Positions 51,601-59,528 of a stretch of 64,000 nt of DNA are shown here, piece by piece. The stretch comes from Gammaproteobacteria bacterium. Lineage in GTDB: Bacteria; Pseudomonadota; Gammaproteobacteria; UBA4575. The position numbers and the translations under genes are program-made. The DNA is taken from assembly GCA_011523795.1 (NCBI GenBank), contig WTFY01000010.1:1-64000 (forward strand). The letters are read 5' to 3'. Within the stretch, counting starts at the first letter, position 1. Every line of letters starts with the position of its first letter. The notes below the pieces were generated by a model, which was not told the DNA's origin, did no database searches, and saw only the letters and a program-made list of their open reading frames with translations.

Positions 51601-52068
51601 GCCCACAATGCGTGTGGTGTTCACGGATTTGATGGCGCCGTCATGGGTAAAAGTGACCCGCCCGTCTTCGACAGCCCGTGCCCGTGCGTGAAGAACAAAA
51701 TCGATATCCGATTCATTCCTGACTGCTTCACGCAGACTCTTTACGAGCAAGTCATGCTCACATGTCAGCCCGCGAGATCCTTCCGGATAAGGAAATATAA
51801 TTGGATCCGAACCGTCTTCCGGGAACAATACAAACCCTTTGCCCGTGGGGTCGCGGAGTTGCATATCGAGTCCGACTCCGACCTCGCGCAATACCCGAAC
51901 AGCGGGCGGATGCAGCCATTCACCTGCCAGGCGCAGTGAAGCTTTTGGATTTGCTTCAAGCAACAATACCCGGGCACCTTTTTTCGCATGTGCGAGCGCG
52001 CACACACAACCCACCGGACCCGCGCCAACGATGACTACGTCGTAGCGCTGGGCCGTAGCGGTACTCAT
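48676..52068 (-). CDS. Fusion protein: squalene monooxygenase + oxidosqualene cyclase
   Basis: 1130 aa in one uninterrupted frame. Residues 1-440 are an FAD monooxygenase of the squalene epoxidase type: VVIVGAGPVG (11-20), RLAGEWLHPPAVRVLREVG (46-64, the SQMO R-x-x-GE-x-L-x-P motif) and GDAAGHYHPMTAMGMTFG (283-300). Residues 470-1115 are an oxidosqualene cyclase: catalytic DCTAE (853-857), QW repeats (about 487, 881, 958, 1006, 1064), FGSYE and YVECTA (921-926). Squalene-hopene cyclases carry DxDD instead. One polypeptide should convert squalene to 2,3-oxidosqualene and cyclise it. The start overlaps the CYP51 stop (ATGA). The domains meet in a 30-residue linker (about 440-470). Confidence 0.93.
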   Translation of the reverse strand: MSTATAQRYDVVIVGAGPVGCVCALAHAKKGARVLLLEANPKASLRLAGEWLHPPAVRVLREVGVGLDMQLRDPTGKGFVLFPEDGSDPIIFPYPEGSRGLTCEHDLLVKSLREAVRNESDIDFVLHARARAVEDGRVTFTHDGAIKSVNTTRIVGADGQASIVRQSLGLSTNPRICSQTVGVIVKGVSLALKEYGHVLLGGPGPVLIYHLEEDCIRLIVDVPLDRTTPRDRIGFLLDSYTNLLPESLRSAFVQALRDGQFHVAANKLRPRVTYGSTHRVLIGDAAGHYHPMTAMGMTFGFGDALALAENEDFRSFAAKRYRATRAPAFLAMGLYEVFADHRAEAVALRHTIYRNARAYPAYRDRTVRLLACEDGSVLSMGFAFFGTVARAILGQIPRSCDRLAWRRARDTLHALAVRLVWLLRSIRLLYKVRNRGGEIDDQIWGTLAGVFQFSMPTKASASQPVRPREVVSIDARPAMKRAVAHLLDLQGEDGAWEGEMVWCPMLTAQYVLLHHIIEQPLEPGRRRRVLRSFEQTRLEGGSWGLHEHSPPHLFVTTLVYVAARLLGIGQDDPLIKPARQFLQAEGVVSIPSWGKFWLALLNLYDWRGVHAILPELWGLPRRIALHPSNWYCHTRLIYMAMAAVYPHRYQVPVSSTIASLREELFPQGFANVDFPSGRNLLRDADLYKRPSAWLRTGYVLAGLFERWHGKRLRARCMHAIVRQIKWELQTTSHTSISPVSGLLNILAVWLHDSNDPDIQQALARLDGWIWEDEEHGARVTGAKSASWDTGFSLQSLATVPEDGRVRNALGAGAGFLYRQQIGASFDGFREAYRNDPKGGWCFAGGWHGWPVTDCTAEAVAGIIAAERNSADTTVLADAIRFMLRGQNRDGGFGSYEAQRSIFGLEWLNPAEMFGDSMTEHSYVECTASCLVALAACKEHFPQLMDQTVRSAISQAGTWLRRTQGIDGSWRGVWGVQFIYGTLFGIRGLLAAGAPPSDPALRLACRWLLDRQHRDGGWGEHHSGCLTGRYVEHEESQVIQTAWALLALLEAGDPGWNAISRGIQYLLSTQNANGTWPKQDMAGVFFRTALLDYVLYRQYFPLHALGLYEQRRQTRLELTTSVTPATAATAG

Positions 52069-53474
52069 CGGAAGATACCCGCTCGTGAGCGACGCTGGTA
52101 GCGAAGCCTGCAGGGTTCCTCGGGACCGGTCACCCAGCTGCCGTAATTCGGGGCCGGAAACGCGGTGTCGAACTGGAAATCGAAGCGATCAAGCAGCACG
52201 GTCCAGATCGCTTTCAACTGCTGGTAGGCAAAATGCTTCCCCATGCACCGGTGTTTGCCGCCACCGAAACCGATCAACGTGTAGTGATGTTGCTTGTCCT
52301 CGCTTGCGGGAGGCGCAAACCGTTCCGGAAAGAAGCGCTCCGGATCGGCAAACAGGTGCGGTAACCGGTGGGATACAGCCGGTGACACCATGGCCAGCGT
52401 GCCCGCCGGCACGATGTAGTCCCCGTAATGCAAGGGTTTGAGTACCTTGCGGATCAGCAGGATCAGCGGCGGGTGCAGCCGCTCACATTCCCGCACGGCA
52501 TGCTCCAGCAATACCTGCTGCTTGAGACTTGAGTGGCTCATGTCTGCATTCTCTTGGTAGACGTCTTGCATCTCGGACCGGATCCGCGCCAGGTAGGAGG
52601 GTGCCCTGATGAGCTCCAGGGCTGTCCAGGTTGCGAGCACTGCACTCGTGTGCTGGCCTGCGAACAACACCGTCAGCAGGATGCCGGTAATCTCATCGTG
52701 ACTTAACGCGCGGCCATCCTTGTAACGGGCGTGCATGAGGGTCTGCATGAAATCGTCGGGCCGGACTCCGGAACGGCGGCGTTCCGTCATGACCCGACTG
52801 AAGAGTTCGGCCACTTTTTGCCGGGCCTGGTCGCGGGTGCGATGCGCTGCAGTAGGCAGCCTGGGAAGAAAAAATCCCAGGGTGTTGATGCCATTCTGCA
52901 GATCGTGGTAGGCCTCGGCAAAACCGGTGTCCACCTGGTCGCGGACTTCCTCCCCGATCAGGCAGCGACTGGCGATCTTGACCGTGAGTTCATTCATCGC
53001 GTGCGGCAGGTCGATTACCCCCGCCTCGCCGAGGCCATCGGTAAACCGGGATGTCTCCTCGAACATGATGCGGGCAAACCTGCGCATCGCAGATTCTCGA
53101 AGCGCCGGATACAGAAACCCCAACTGCTCGGCCATGAGCTCGGGGGAGATATCGTATGCCACGCCACGCCCGAAGATGGGTACCGTAAACTGATAGACAT
53201 CCTTGGCATTCAGCTGATCCTCGGGTGCCCTGAAATAGAAGTCGTGCGCCTCAGGCCCTGTGAAAAGTACAAAATTCCTGGGGCCGATACGGAACCGGAA
53301 AAGTTCGCCCTGCTCGTGCCAGCCGCGGCTTAACATCGAAACCGGATTCTTCAGAAATTCCGGCAGATGACCGATCAATGGCCAACCGCCCGCAAGTTTG
53401 GGTACGGATTTCGGTGTCTTCGGCGAGGGCTTTGCCGAAGGCAGGGTTGTCACACTGTGAGACTGCTGTGCCAC
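52065..53474 (-). CDS. Sterol 14-alpha-demethylase, cytochrome P450 CYP51
   Basis: 469 aa P450. CYP51-specific features: YQFTVPIFGRGVAYD (94-108, the B'-helix signature Y-x-F-x-x-P-x-FG-x-x-V-x-YD) and FAGQHTSAVLATWT (271-284, I helix). General P450 motifs: ECER (329-332), heme loop FGGGKHRCMG with ligand Cys410. The proline-rich N-terminus (LPSAKPSPKTPKSVPK) replaces a membrane anchor, and no ferredoxin domain is fused. It removes the 14-methyl of lanosterol-type sterols. Its ATGA overlap with the cyclase fusion couples their translation. A redox partner is not in the window. Confidence 0.93.
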   Translation of the reverse strand: MAQQSHSVTTLPSAKPSPKTPKSVPKLAGGWPLIGHLPEFLKNPVSMLSRGWHEQGELFRFRIGPRNFVLFTGPEAHDFYFRAPEDQLNAKDVYQFTVPIFGRGVAYDISPELMAEQLGFLYPALRESAMRRFARIMFEETSRFTDGLGEAGVIDLPHAMNELTVKIASRCLIGEEVRDQVDTGFAEAYHDLQNGINTLGFFLPRLPTAAHRTRDQARQKVAELFSRVMTERRRSGVRPDDFMQTLMHARYKDGRALSHDEITGILLTVLFAGQHTSAVLATWTALELIRAPSYLARIRSEMQDVYQENADMSHSSLKQQVLLEHAVRECERLHPPLILLIRKVLKPLHYGDYIVPAGTLAMVSPAVSHRLPHLFADPERFFPERFAPPASEDKQHHYTLIGFGGGKHRCMGKHFAYQQLKAIWTVLLDRFDFQFDTAFPAPNYGSWVTGPEEPCRLRYQRRSRAGIFR

Positions 53475-53482
53475 ACCCGCAC

Positions 53483-54589
53483 CTAGTAGACAAACGGCAG
53501 CATCGAGTATCGCACCCGCTGCGTATAGCGTCCCCAGAGCTCGCCATACTTGGTGCTGCAGCGTTGTTCGTCACGCCTCGAGCGGTGCCATAACAGGCCA
53601 GCAAGCCATGCGGGCAACAAATACGGCACCCAGGATGCAAGCCCTGTGGTAAGGGCGAACGCAAGGTAGATGCAGATCTCGCCGGTATAGTTGAGATGCC
53701 GTCCGATCCCCCAGAATCCGGACACCAGCAGACGCCCGTCCAGGGACCGGGCGGGTCGTCCCCAGATCGTGATGCCCGGGTCACGCTTGAAACGGTGCTT
53801 TTGCTCGTTGGCGCCACGAAAAAGCCAAAACCCGAAAGCAAACAACAGGACAATCATTACGGCGGTAGCGGGGGGCAGGGGTACCGAAGCGTGGACAAGC
53901 CACCACCCTGCGAAACAATAGAAAAAGGGCACCAGCACATAGTCTCCCCAAACCAGCATCCAGCCGAAGCGCTCACTGACCATGTCCCAGGTGTAGACCA
54001 TCCCGTGCTCGAACTGGAAGTAGTTGAGCACGTACAGGAAGGTGAAAACCTGATAGAGCACCATCGCCACGGTCAGGCTGCCGTAGGTTTCAAACTGCAC
54101 TACGGCAAACGACGCATTGAACAGGGCCAGGGCGATGAGCGAAGGACGATAGCTGAAAAGCTTCAAATCCACCCCGAGCCAGACCGGATTGTATTCCAGG
54201 CCAAAAAAGAAGCCGCGTACTATTCCCTGTGATGTACCCCGGGTCCGGGCGGCCCGGTAACACAGCCAGCCTGAAAGAACGAATGCAAATACATTCGAGA
54301 CCACGAACAAGGCGGCGAAGTGAGTGTACAGCATGGAAAGGCTAAACCAGCCGAAGGCTTGGGAGACGCCTGCCACAATAGCGGTCACCAGAAACAGGGC
54401 GAGTCCATTGAGCTTGTAGGTGTGTGAATTGCCCTCGAGGTCCGAGCCTGCAAGTTGACGTCCGGGCAGGAGCACAGACCCCGCAAACAGCGCGCTGAAA
54501 AATACCAGCATCATTACGGCTGCCTCGACCAGGGTGCTGGCCGACAGCATGGACAGCAAGAAATACGGCTCAGGCGCCTGCACTGCCAT
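53483..54589 (-). CDS. Sterol C-14 reductase (ERG24/ERG4-like family)
   Basis: 368 aa with about 8-9 predicted membrane helices. The two family signatures are plain: LLVSGFWGIGRHLNYTGE (287-304; eukaryotic LLVSGWWGxxRHxNYxGD) and HRSRRDEQRCSTKYGELW (335-352) followed by YTQRVRYSMLPFVY at the C-terminus. It reduces with NADPH the delta14 bond left by CYP51. The family also includes C-24(28) and C-7 reductases, so the position is inferred from its place directly upstream of CYP51. It overlaps sdmA by 20 bp. Confidence 0.88.
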   Translation of the reverse strand: MAVQAPEPYFLLSMLSASTLVEAAVMMLVFFSALFAGSVLLPGRQLAGSDLEGNSHTYKLNGLALFLVTAIVAGVSQAFGWFSLSMLYTHFAALFVVSNVFAFVLSGWLCYRAARTRGTSQGIVRGFFFGLEYNPVWLGVDLKLFSYRPSLIALALFNASFAVVQFETYGSLTVAMVLYQVFTFLYVLNYFQFEHGMVYTWDMVSERFGWMLVWGDYVLVPFFYCFAGWWLVHASVPLPPATAVMIVLLFAFGFWLFRGANEQKHRFKRDPGITIWGRPARSLDGRLLVSGFWGIGRHLNYTGEICIYLAFALTTGLASWVPYLLPAWLAGLLWHRSRRDEQRCSTKYGELWGRYTQRVRYSMLPFVY

Positions 54590-55667
54590 TCCCCGTCTCG
54601 CGTGCCAGATACTCCCGCCACTTGCGTACCGTCACGTTCTGGAAGGCTTTCACCACCGGATTGAACTCGATGGGAGGGGCATCCCAGTACATCTCGTAAC
54701 CCTTCTGCTCTGCTTCGACGGCTACCCGGTCCTGGTCGAGCAAGGGTCCGATCAGCAGACGGTTCGAGATCTTCAAAACCATGGTCATTGCGAAACGGGG
54801 GATATGTACCGGCAGCAAAGGAATCTTGAGCGATTTGAAGTAGAACAGGAAGAATACCCGGGTTGTGCGCTCGTCAATCGGCAATACGAACAGCCAGTGC
54901 TTGATGGCGTCATCGGTGTTGGACCACTGGTAGGGATATTGAAAGCAAAGCTCCATGTGATTGGTGTTTAACCGGTTGTGGTCGACAAACATCCCGGAGA
55001 TCGGTCCACGCCCGACCTGCGTGTCATAAGCGAGGTGCACGTTGTCCCCTACGGTCTCGCAACGGGTGAGCGTGGCATCTTCGAAAGGACGGTACCGGCG
55101 GTGGAGATGGGCATGGGTGAAGTCGCTCACGTTGTCGATCACCATCGAGTGGTGAGCCGACCAGGTGAAGCTGAGCGGAACACAGGCCCACCGTGCGGAT
55201 CCTTCGAGTTCGGGGATATCCGGGATCTGGCGCTCCTGCGCACGCTCCGGGTTGCCGGGAAACAACCATACCAGCCCGTAACGAACCTTCACGGGATAGC
55301 TTCTGATGGATGGTTTCGGGAGGTTCCCTCCATTACGTGCAGGCGGAAGATCGGCACGGCGCCCCTCTTCATCATACTGCCAGCCATGATAGGCGCATAC
55401 GAGCCGACAGCCCTGTACCTCCCCCAGGGAAAGTTTAATCTGGCGATGCGCGCAGCGATTCTCAAGCGCGTGAAACGAGCCGTCTGCCCCTCGAAACAGG
55501 GCGATGGAATGTTTCCAGAAAATGATCTCGACGACCGTCCCCGGCTTGACCCGGTGCACTTCTTCAACCGCGTACCAGTAATCCGGGTCCAGGCCTGTAG
55601 CACGCACTTGCTGGCGCAGGTTGCCGGCTTCCTCAAAGCCGGGAGGTGCTGCCTGCAACGGTATCAC
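54570..55667 (-). CDS. sdmA: Rieske oxygenase of sterol C-4 demethylation (SdmA-like)
   Basis: 365 aa. Rieske 2Fe-2S ligands: C-A-H in RCAHRQIKLS and C-x2-H in CAYHGW. The mononuclear iron site is DNVSDFTHAHLH. SdmA of Methylococcus capsulatus is a Rieske oxygenase that oxidises C-4 methyl groups, replacing eukaryotic ERG25. The neighbour encodes the partner SdmB, with a 4-bp ATGA overlap, and the whole operon is sterol-related. Ferredoxin/reductase partners are not in the window. Confidence 0.88.
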   Translation of the reverse strand: MIPLQAAPPGFEEAGNLRQQVRATGLDPDYWYAVEEVHRVKPGTVVEIIFWKHSIALFRGADGSFHALENRCAHRQIKLSLGEVQGCRLVCAYHGWQYDEEGRRADLPPARNGGNLPKPSIRSYPVKVRYGLVWLFPGNPERAQERQIPDIPELEGSARWACVPLSFTWSAHHSMVIDNVSDFTHAHLHRRYRPFEDATLTRCETVGDNVHLAYDTQVGRGPISGMFVDHNRLNTNHMELCFQYPYQWSNTDDAIKHWLFVLPIDERTTRVFFLFYFKSLKIPLLPVHIPRFAMTMVLKISNRLLIGPLLDQDRVAVEAEQKGYEMYWDAPPIEFNPVVKAFQNVTVRKWREYLARETGNGSAGA

Positions 55668-56812
55668 ATCGAACCTCCCCCGGGACTGACCGGTATGCCC
55701 TGGTTTGCCAAGCTGCTTTCCGCTTGTCTCACGGCGCTCTCACTGGGACGTTTTGCAAGCGGATTCGTAATCACGTTGCGCTGGTAGTAGTGAAAGGCGT
55801 AGGCCTCGTGCACTGCAGCGCGGATACTGGTAGGCTGGAAGCCCAATTCACTTCTCGCCTTGCCGGTGTCTGCGTGACGGCATTTTTTCAACAGGCGGAT
55901 GGCACCTGGCGTGAACCGCTGCGGAAAATCCGGATGAAAGCGGCTCAGGTAAAAACTCGCCACTTCCGAGAAAGCGAGCATCATGTGGGAGGGAATCCGC
56001 CGGGCCGGTCGCGGAACCCCTGAAACCTCTTCGAACAGGTCCAGGATCTCGGAGATGGTTTTGTATTCGCTGCTGAAGATGTACTTTTCGCCCGAACGCC
56101 CCCGGTGCATGCACAACAGGTGCCCCTCGACAATGTCACGCGCCGCAACAAACTCGAAACCGCCATCCACGTAGGCGCGAAGCTTACCGCCGGTGTAGTC
56201 GCACAAGGTCCTCCCCAACCGGGAGGGAAAATAATCGGCCCCTCCAATCACTGCACAGCACGTAGCAACAATGACGTCCTGGCCCTGCGCCACGGCACGC
56301 CAGCACTCGTGTTCAACGAGTGCCTTGCTGCGCTCATAAGGCATCGTGCGTTCCATGGGATAGAACTGCATCGTCTCGTCACTGGGAGCAGACGGGTTGT
56401 CCAGGTTGTAACCGACCGCACTGAACGAGCCCGTCACCACCACGCGTCCGGCCTGTGCCTCGCGCGCCGCCTGCAGCACGTTGCGGGTGCCGAGTACGTT
56501 GCACTCGTATACCTTCCGGCGATAGGCCCGATTGCCTTCGATGGTCGAGATCATGGCCGCAACGTGATAGACGCCTTGACAGCCGGCGACCGCCCGCCGC
56601 ATGGCATTCAAATCCCGGATGTCGCCGAACACGCGTTCAACCTCAAGACCTTCCAGTGCCCTGTTGTTGTCCTCGTTTCTCAGCAACACCCGTATCCGGG
56701 TGCCGTCCTTAAGCAGCCTACGCACGAGATTGGCGCCCACATGACCGGCCGAGCCGGTAACGAAAACGGGCGGTGTCGAGGCGTCGGCAGATGTGCTCAA
56801 ATCTGAGGTCAT
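55664..56812 (-). CDS. sdmB: NAD(P)-dependent sterol dehydrogenase/decarboxylase of C-4 demethylation (SdmB-like)
   Basis: 382 aa extended SDR of the 3-beta-HSD group: Rossmann motif VTGSAGHVGANLV, catalytic YERSK (Y-x3-K). SdmB works with SdmA in bacterial C-4 demethylation by oxidising the 3-hydroxyl and releasing the C-4 carboxyl. First gene of the five-gene operon. A modest ribosome binding site (AGGAT) lies 6-7 nt before the ATG. Other 3-beta-HSD-like activities are possible, but context favours SdmB. Confidence 0.86.
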   Translation of the reverse strand: MTSDLSTSADASTPPVFVTGSAGHVGANLVRRLLKDGTRIRVLLRNEDNNRALEGLEVERVFGDIRDLNAMRRAVAGCQGVYHVAAMISTIEGNRAYRRKVYECNVLGTRNVLQAAREAQAGRVVVTGSFSAVGYNLDNPSAPSDETMQFYPMERTMPYERSKALVEHECWRAVAQGQDVIVATCCAVIGGADYFPSRLGRTLCDYTGGKLRAYVDGGFEFVAARDIVEGHLLCMHRGRSGEKYIFSSEYKTISEILDLFEEVSGVPRPARRIPSHMMLAFSEVASFYLSRFHPDFPQRFTPGAIRLLKKCRHADTGKARSELGFQPTSIRAAVHEAYAFHYYQRNVITNPLAKRPSESAVRQAESSLANQGIPVSPGGGSM

Positions 56813-57167
56813 CTAGAATCCTGTCGAATCACACGGCGAAATACGACCACATGCAGCCTCAAGGATGTAGAAGTGGATTTTGGAATGGGCTGGAAACATG
56901 GTTCTCGCGAACAGGCCCGAAACGTGGCGTTACCGAGTCACTGAAAGGCTTGAATACTGCAACCCCCTATTGCCGATCCTGATCCATTTTCTTGCTTCTT
57001 CCCAGTCCAAATCCTACCAAAACTAGCATGATGTTTACATGATCTTTACTGCCCGTTAAATGTTTTTTTCGTGATTATTCAGTCATTAACTGATAGCATT
57101 GACACTGGCGTAGTTCAGTGCGTCCTGGATTCTTCACTGTGGAGAAGATCGTTACGAGGATAGAGCA
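56813..57167. other. Divergent control region of the sterol operon and the hybrid kinase
   Basis: No gene supported. AT-rich towards the kinase and containing a tandem 11-bp repeat (listed separately). I see no consensus sigma-70 site for sdmB. Confidence 0.5.
57028..57049 (+). promoter_or_regulatory. Tandem 11-bp direct repeat, OmpR/PhoB-type operator candidate
   Basis: ATGATGTTTAC (57028-57038) is followed directly by ATGATCTTTAC (57039-57049), 10 of 11 bases identical. Head-to-tail 11-bp half-sites are the known geometry of OmpR/PhoB winged-helix regulators. It lies 119 bp before the hybrid kinase and about 215 bp before sdmB. Confidence 0.5.
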
Positions 57168-59528
57168 TTGACATATTCTCACGAAACACAGCCAGAGACG
57201 GATGCACCGCACGAGCGCATCTCCCAGTTGAGTGCGGCAATCCTTCGCATCAGTGCGAGCCTCGATCTTGAGACCGTATTGCACGAGATCGTGGAGAGTG
57301 CCCGGGTACTCACCGATGCCCGCTATGGCGCAATCACCACGATCGATCGCTTCGGGCAGCCACAGGACCTCGTCTTTTCCGGCCTCACTCCTGAAGAGCA
57401 CCAGAAACTGGTGGACTGGCATGAAGGTCCTCAACTCTTTGAACACTTCCGTGACAAACCTGGTGTCCTGACACACGAGGATATAAGCAGCTACGTCCGT
57501 TCACTGGGCTATTCGACAGAGTTGCTGCCTTCGACAGCCTTCACGGAAACCCCGATGCATCACCTGGGTGTACAGGTCGGCAGCTTCTTTCTTGGCGGAA
57601 AAGCGAACGGCGGGCTGTTCACCAGCGAAGACGAGGAAATCCTGATGCTGCTTGCCTCGCAGGCGGCGACGGCCATTGCCAACGCGCGGACGTACCGGGA
57701 CGAGCAGAAGGCACGGGCCAACCTTGAAGCCCTGGTCGAGACCTCGCCGGTGGGTGTTGTGGTCTTCGATGCGAAGACCGGGCATCCGGTGTCCCTCAAC
57801 CGGGAAGCGAAACGCATTGTCGAGAGCCTGCGCACACCGGGTAGCACTTCCGAACAGCTGCTGGAAGTGATTACCTGCCGGTTCGCCGACGGCCGCGAGT
57901 TTCCCCACGACAATTTCCCGTTAACCAAGATGCTGAGCACTGCCACGACCGTGCGTGCAGAGGAGGTCGAGCTTTCGATCCCTGACGGTCGAAGCGTCAA
58001 CACCCTGATCAACGTCACGCCGATCCCTTCAGCAGACAGCGAAGTGGAGTCGGTGGTTGTCACCATGCAGGACCTGGCGCCATTCGAGGAACTGGAGCAG
58101 TTGCGGGCAGAATTTCTGAGCATGGTCAGTCATGAACTGCACATGCCGCTGACCTCCATCAAGGGTTCAACCGCGAGCGTGTTGGATACCCAGCCCGTCC
58201 CGGACACGGCCCAACTGCTCCAGTTCTTCCGCATCATTGATGACCAGGCCAATCACATGCGGGGGGTAATCAGCGATCTGCTGGATGTGGGGCGTATCGA
58301 TTCAGGCACGCTGTCGGTCCTGCCCGTACCCTCTGAGGTGGCCGGTCTTGTGGACCAGGCCAGGAACACTTTCCTGAGCGGGGGCGGCCGGCACGCCGTC
58401 CTGATCGACCTGCCGCAGGACCTGCCGCAAGTGATGGCTGACCGGCAACGCATCATCCAGGTCCTGAATAACCTGCTCTCCAATGCTTCCAAGTACTCCC
58501 CCGAATCGGCGCCTATCGGCATTTCTGCAATTCACGAGGACATGCACGTAGCCGTCTGCGTCGCTGACGAAGGCCGGGGCGTGCCCGCCGAGCAGTTGCC
58601 GCGCCTTTTCCGCAAGTACACGGATATCGGTCATGACGGGCGAAACAGGGGACTTCGGGGGTCCGGCCTGGGACTCGCCATCTGCAAGGGGCTGGTCGAG
58701 GCCCATGGGGGCCGAATCCATGCCACGAGCGGCGGGGTGGGCCAAGGCATGCAGATCACGTTCACCCTCCCGGTGTTCGAGGAAGCAGCAGGCCGTCCCA
58801 GAACGGATATCACCCGAAGCCCGTCACGTTCCAGCCAGGATCGACCTGCACCGGTGCCCATCCTCGTGGTGGACGATGACCCGCAGATGCTGCTCTACCT
58901 TCGGGACGCCCTGGCAACGGAAGGTTATTCCCCCGTCGTGACCAGCAATCACCGGGAATTGTCCCGGATATTCCAGACGGAGAAACCCCATCTGGTCCTG
59001 CTGGACCTGGTCCTGCCAGAGACGGACGGGATCGAATTGATGAAAACCGTCCCTGAACTGTCAGAGGTTCCGGTCATCTTCATTTCCAGCTACGGAAGGG
59101 ACGAAACGATTGCCAGGGCGCTGGAAAGTGGAGCAGCGGACTACATTGTCAAGCCGTTTTCACCAACGGAACTGATTGCTCGAATCAAGGCTGCCCTTCG
59201 CAGCCGAAATGAACCGGAACCTTTCCTGCTGGGGGATCTTGCCATCTACTACGACCAGCACAAGGTGACCCTGGCCGGACACCCTGTACAGTTGACCGTC
59301 ACGGAATACGAAGTGCTATGCATGCTTTCCGTCAACGCGGGAAAAGTCACCTCGTTCGATTCGCTGCTGCACAAGGTATGGCACAAAAAGCCCTCCAGTG
59401 ACCCGAGGCTGGTGCGCACCATCGTCAAAAACCTCCGCCGCAAGCTCGGAGATGACTCGAACAAACCCGCTTACATTTTCAGTGAACGCGGGATCGGCTA
59501 TCGCATGGAGGACACGGACCCCTCTTAG
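57168..59528 (+). CDS. One-protein two-component system: GAF-PAS-histidine kinase-receiver-winged helix
   Basis: 786 aa soluble protein. GAF domain (about 20-178), PAS-like (185-305), HisKA with His322 (FLSMVSHELHMPLTS), HATPase (NNLLSNASKYS, DEGRG, GSGLGLAICKGL, to about 535). A linker leads to a receiver (565-680; phosphoacceptor Asp613 in LLDLVLPETDG) and an OmpR-type winged helix (690-786; VTEYEVLCMLSVNAGKV, RTIVKNLRRKLGD). TTG start with GAGGA about 7 nt upstream. Sensor, relay and DNA binding are thus in one chain. Absence of membrane helices implies a cytoplasmic signal, perhaps a ligand of GAF. It is divergent from the sterol operon. Confidence 0.92.
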   Translation: MTYSHETQPETDAPHERISQLSAAILRISASLDLETVLHEIVESARVLTDARYGAITTIDRFGQPQDLVFSGLTPEEHQKLVDWHEGPQLFEHFRDKPGVLTHEDISSYVRSLGYSTELLPSTAFTETPMHHLGVQVGSFFLGGKANGGLFTSEDEEILMLLASQAATAIANARTYRDEQKARANLEALVETSPVGVVVFDAKTGHPVSLNREAKRIVESLRTPGSTSEQLLEVITCRFADGREFPHDNFPLTKMLSTATTVRAEEVELSIPDGRSVNTLINVTPIPSADSEVESVVVTMQDLAPFEELEQLRAEFLSMVSHELHMPLTSIKGSTASVLDTQPVPDTAQLLQFFRIIDDQANHMRGVISDLLDVGRIDSGTLSVLPVPSEVAGLVDQARNTFLSGGGRHAVLIDLPQDLPQVMADRQRIIQVLNNLLSNASKYSPESAPIGISAIHEDMHVAVCVADEGRGVPAEQLPRLFRKYTDIGHDGRNRGLRGSGLGLAICKGLVEAHGGRIHATSGGVGQGMQITFTLPVFEEAAGRPRTDITRSPSRSSQDRPAPVPILVVDDDPQMLLYLRDALATEGYSPVVTSNHRELSRIFQTEKPHLVLLDLVLPETDGIELMKTVPELSEVPVIFISSYGRDETIARALESGAADYIVKPFSPTELIARIKAALRSRNEPEPFLLGDLAIYYDQHKVTLAGHPVQLTVTEYEVLCMLSVNAGKVTSFDSLLHKVWHKKPSSDPRLVRTIVKNLRRKLGDDSNKPAYIFSERGIGYRMEDTDPS

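Noticed and set aside
48676-52068. Reading the cyclase half as a squalene-hopene cyclase
   Set aside because: It carries DCTAE rather than the DxDD acid motif and has oxidosqualene-cyclase features (YVECTA, FGSYE), and it is fused to a monooxygenase that makes the epoxide.
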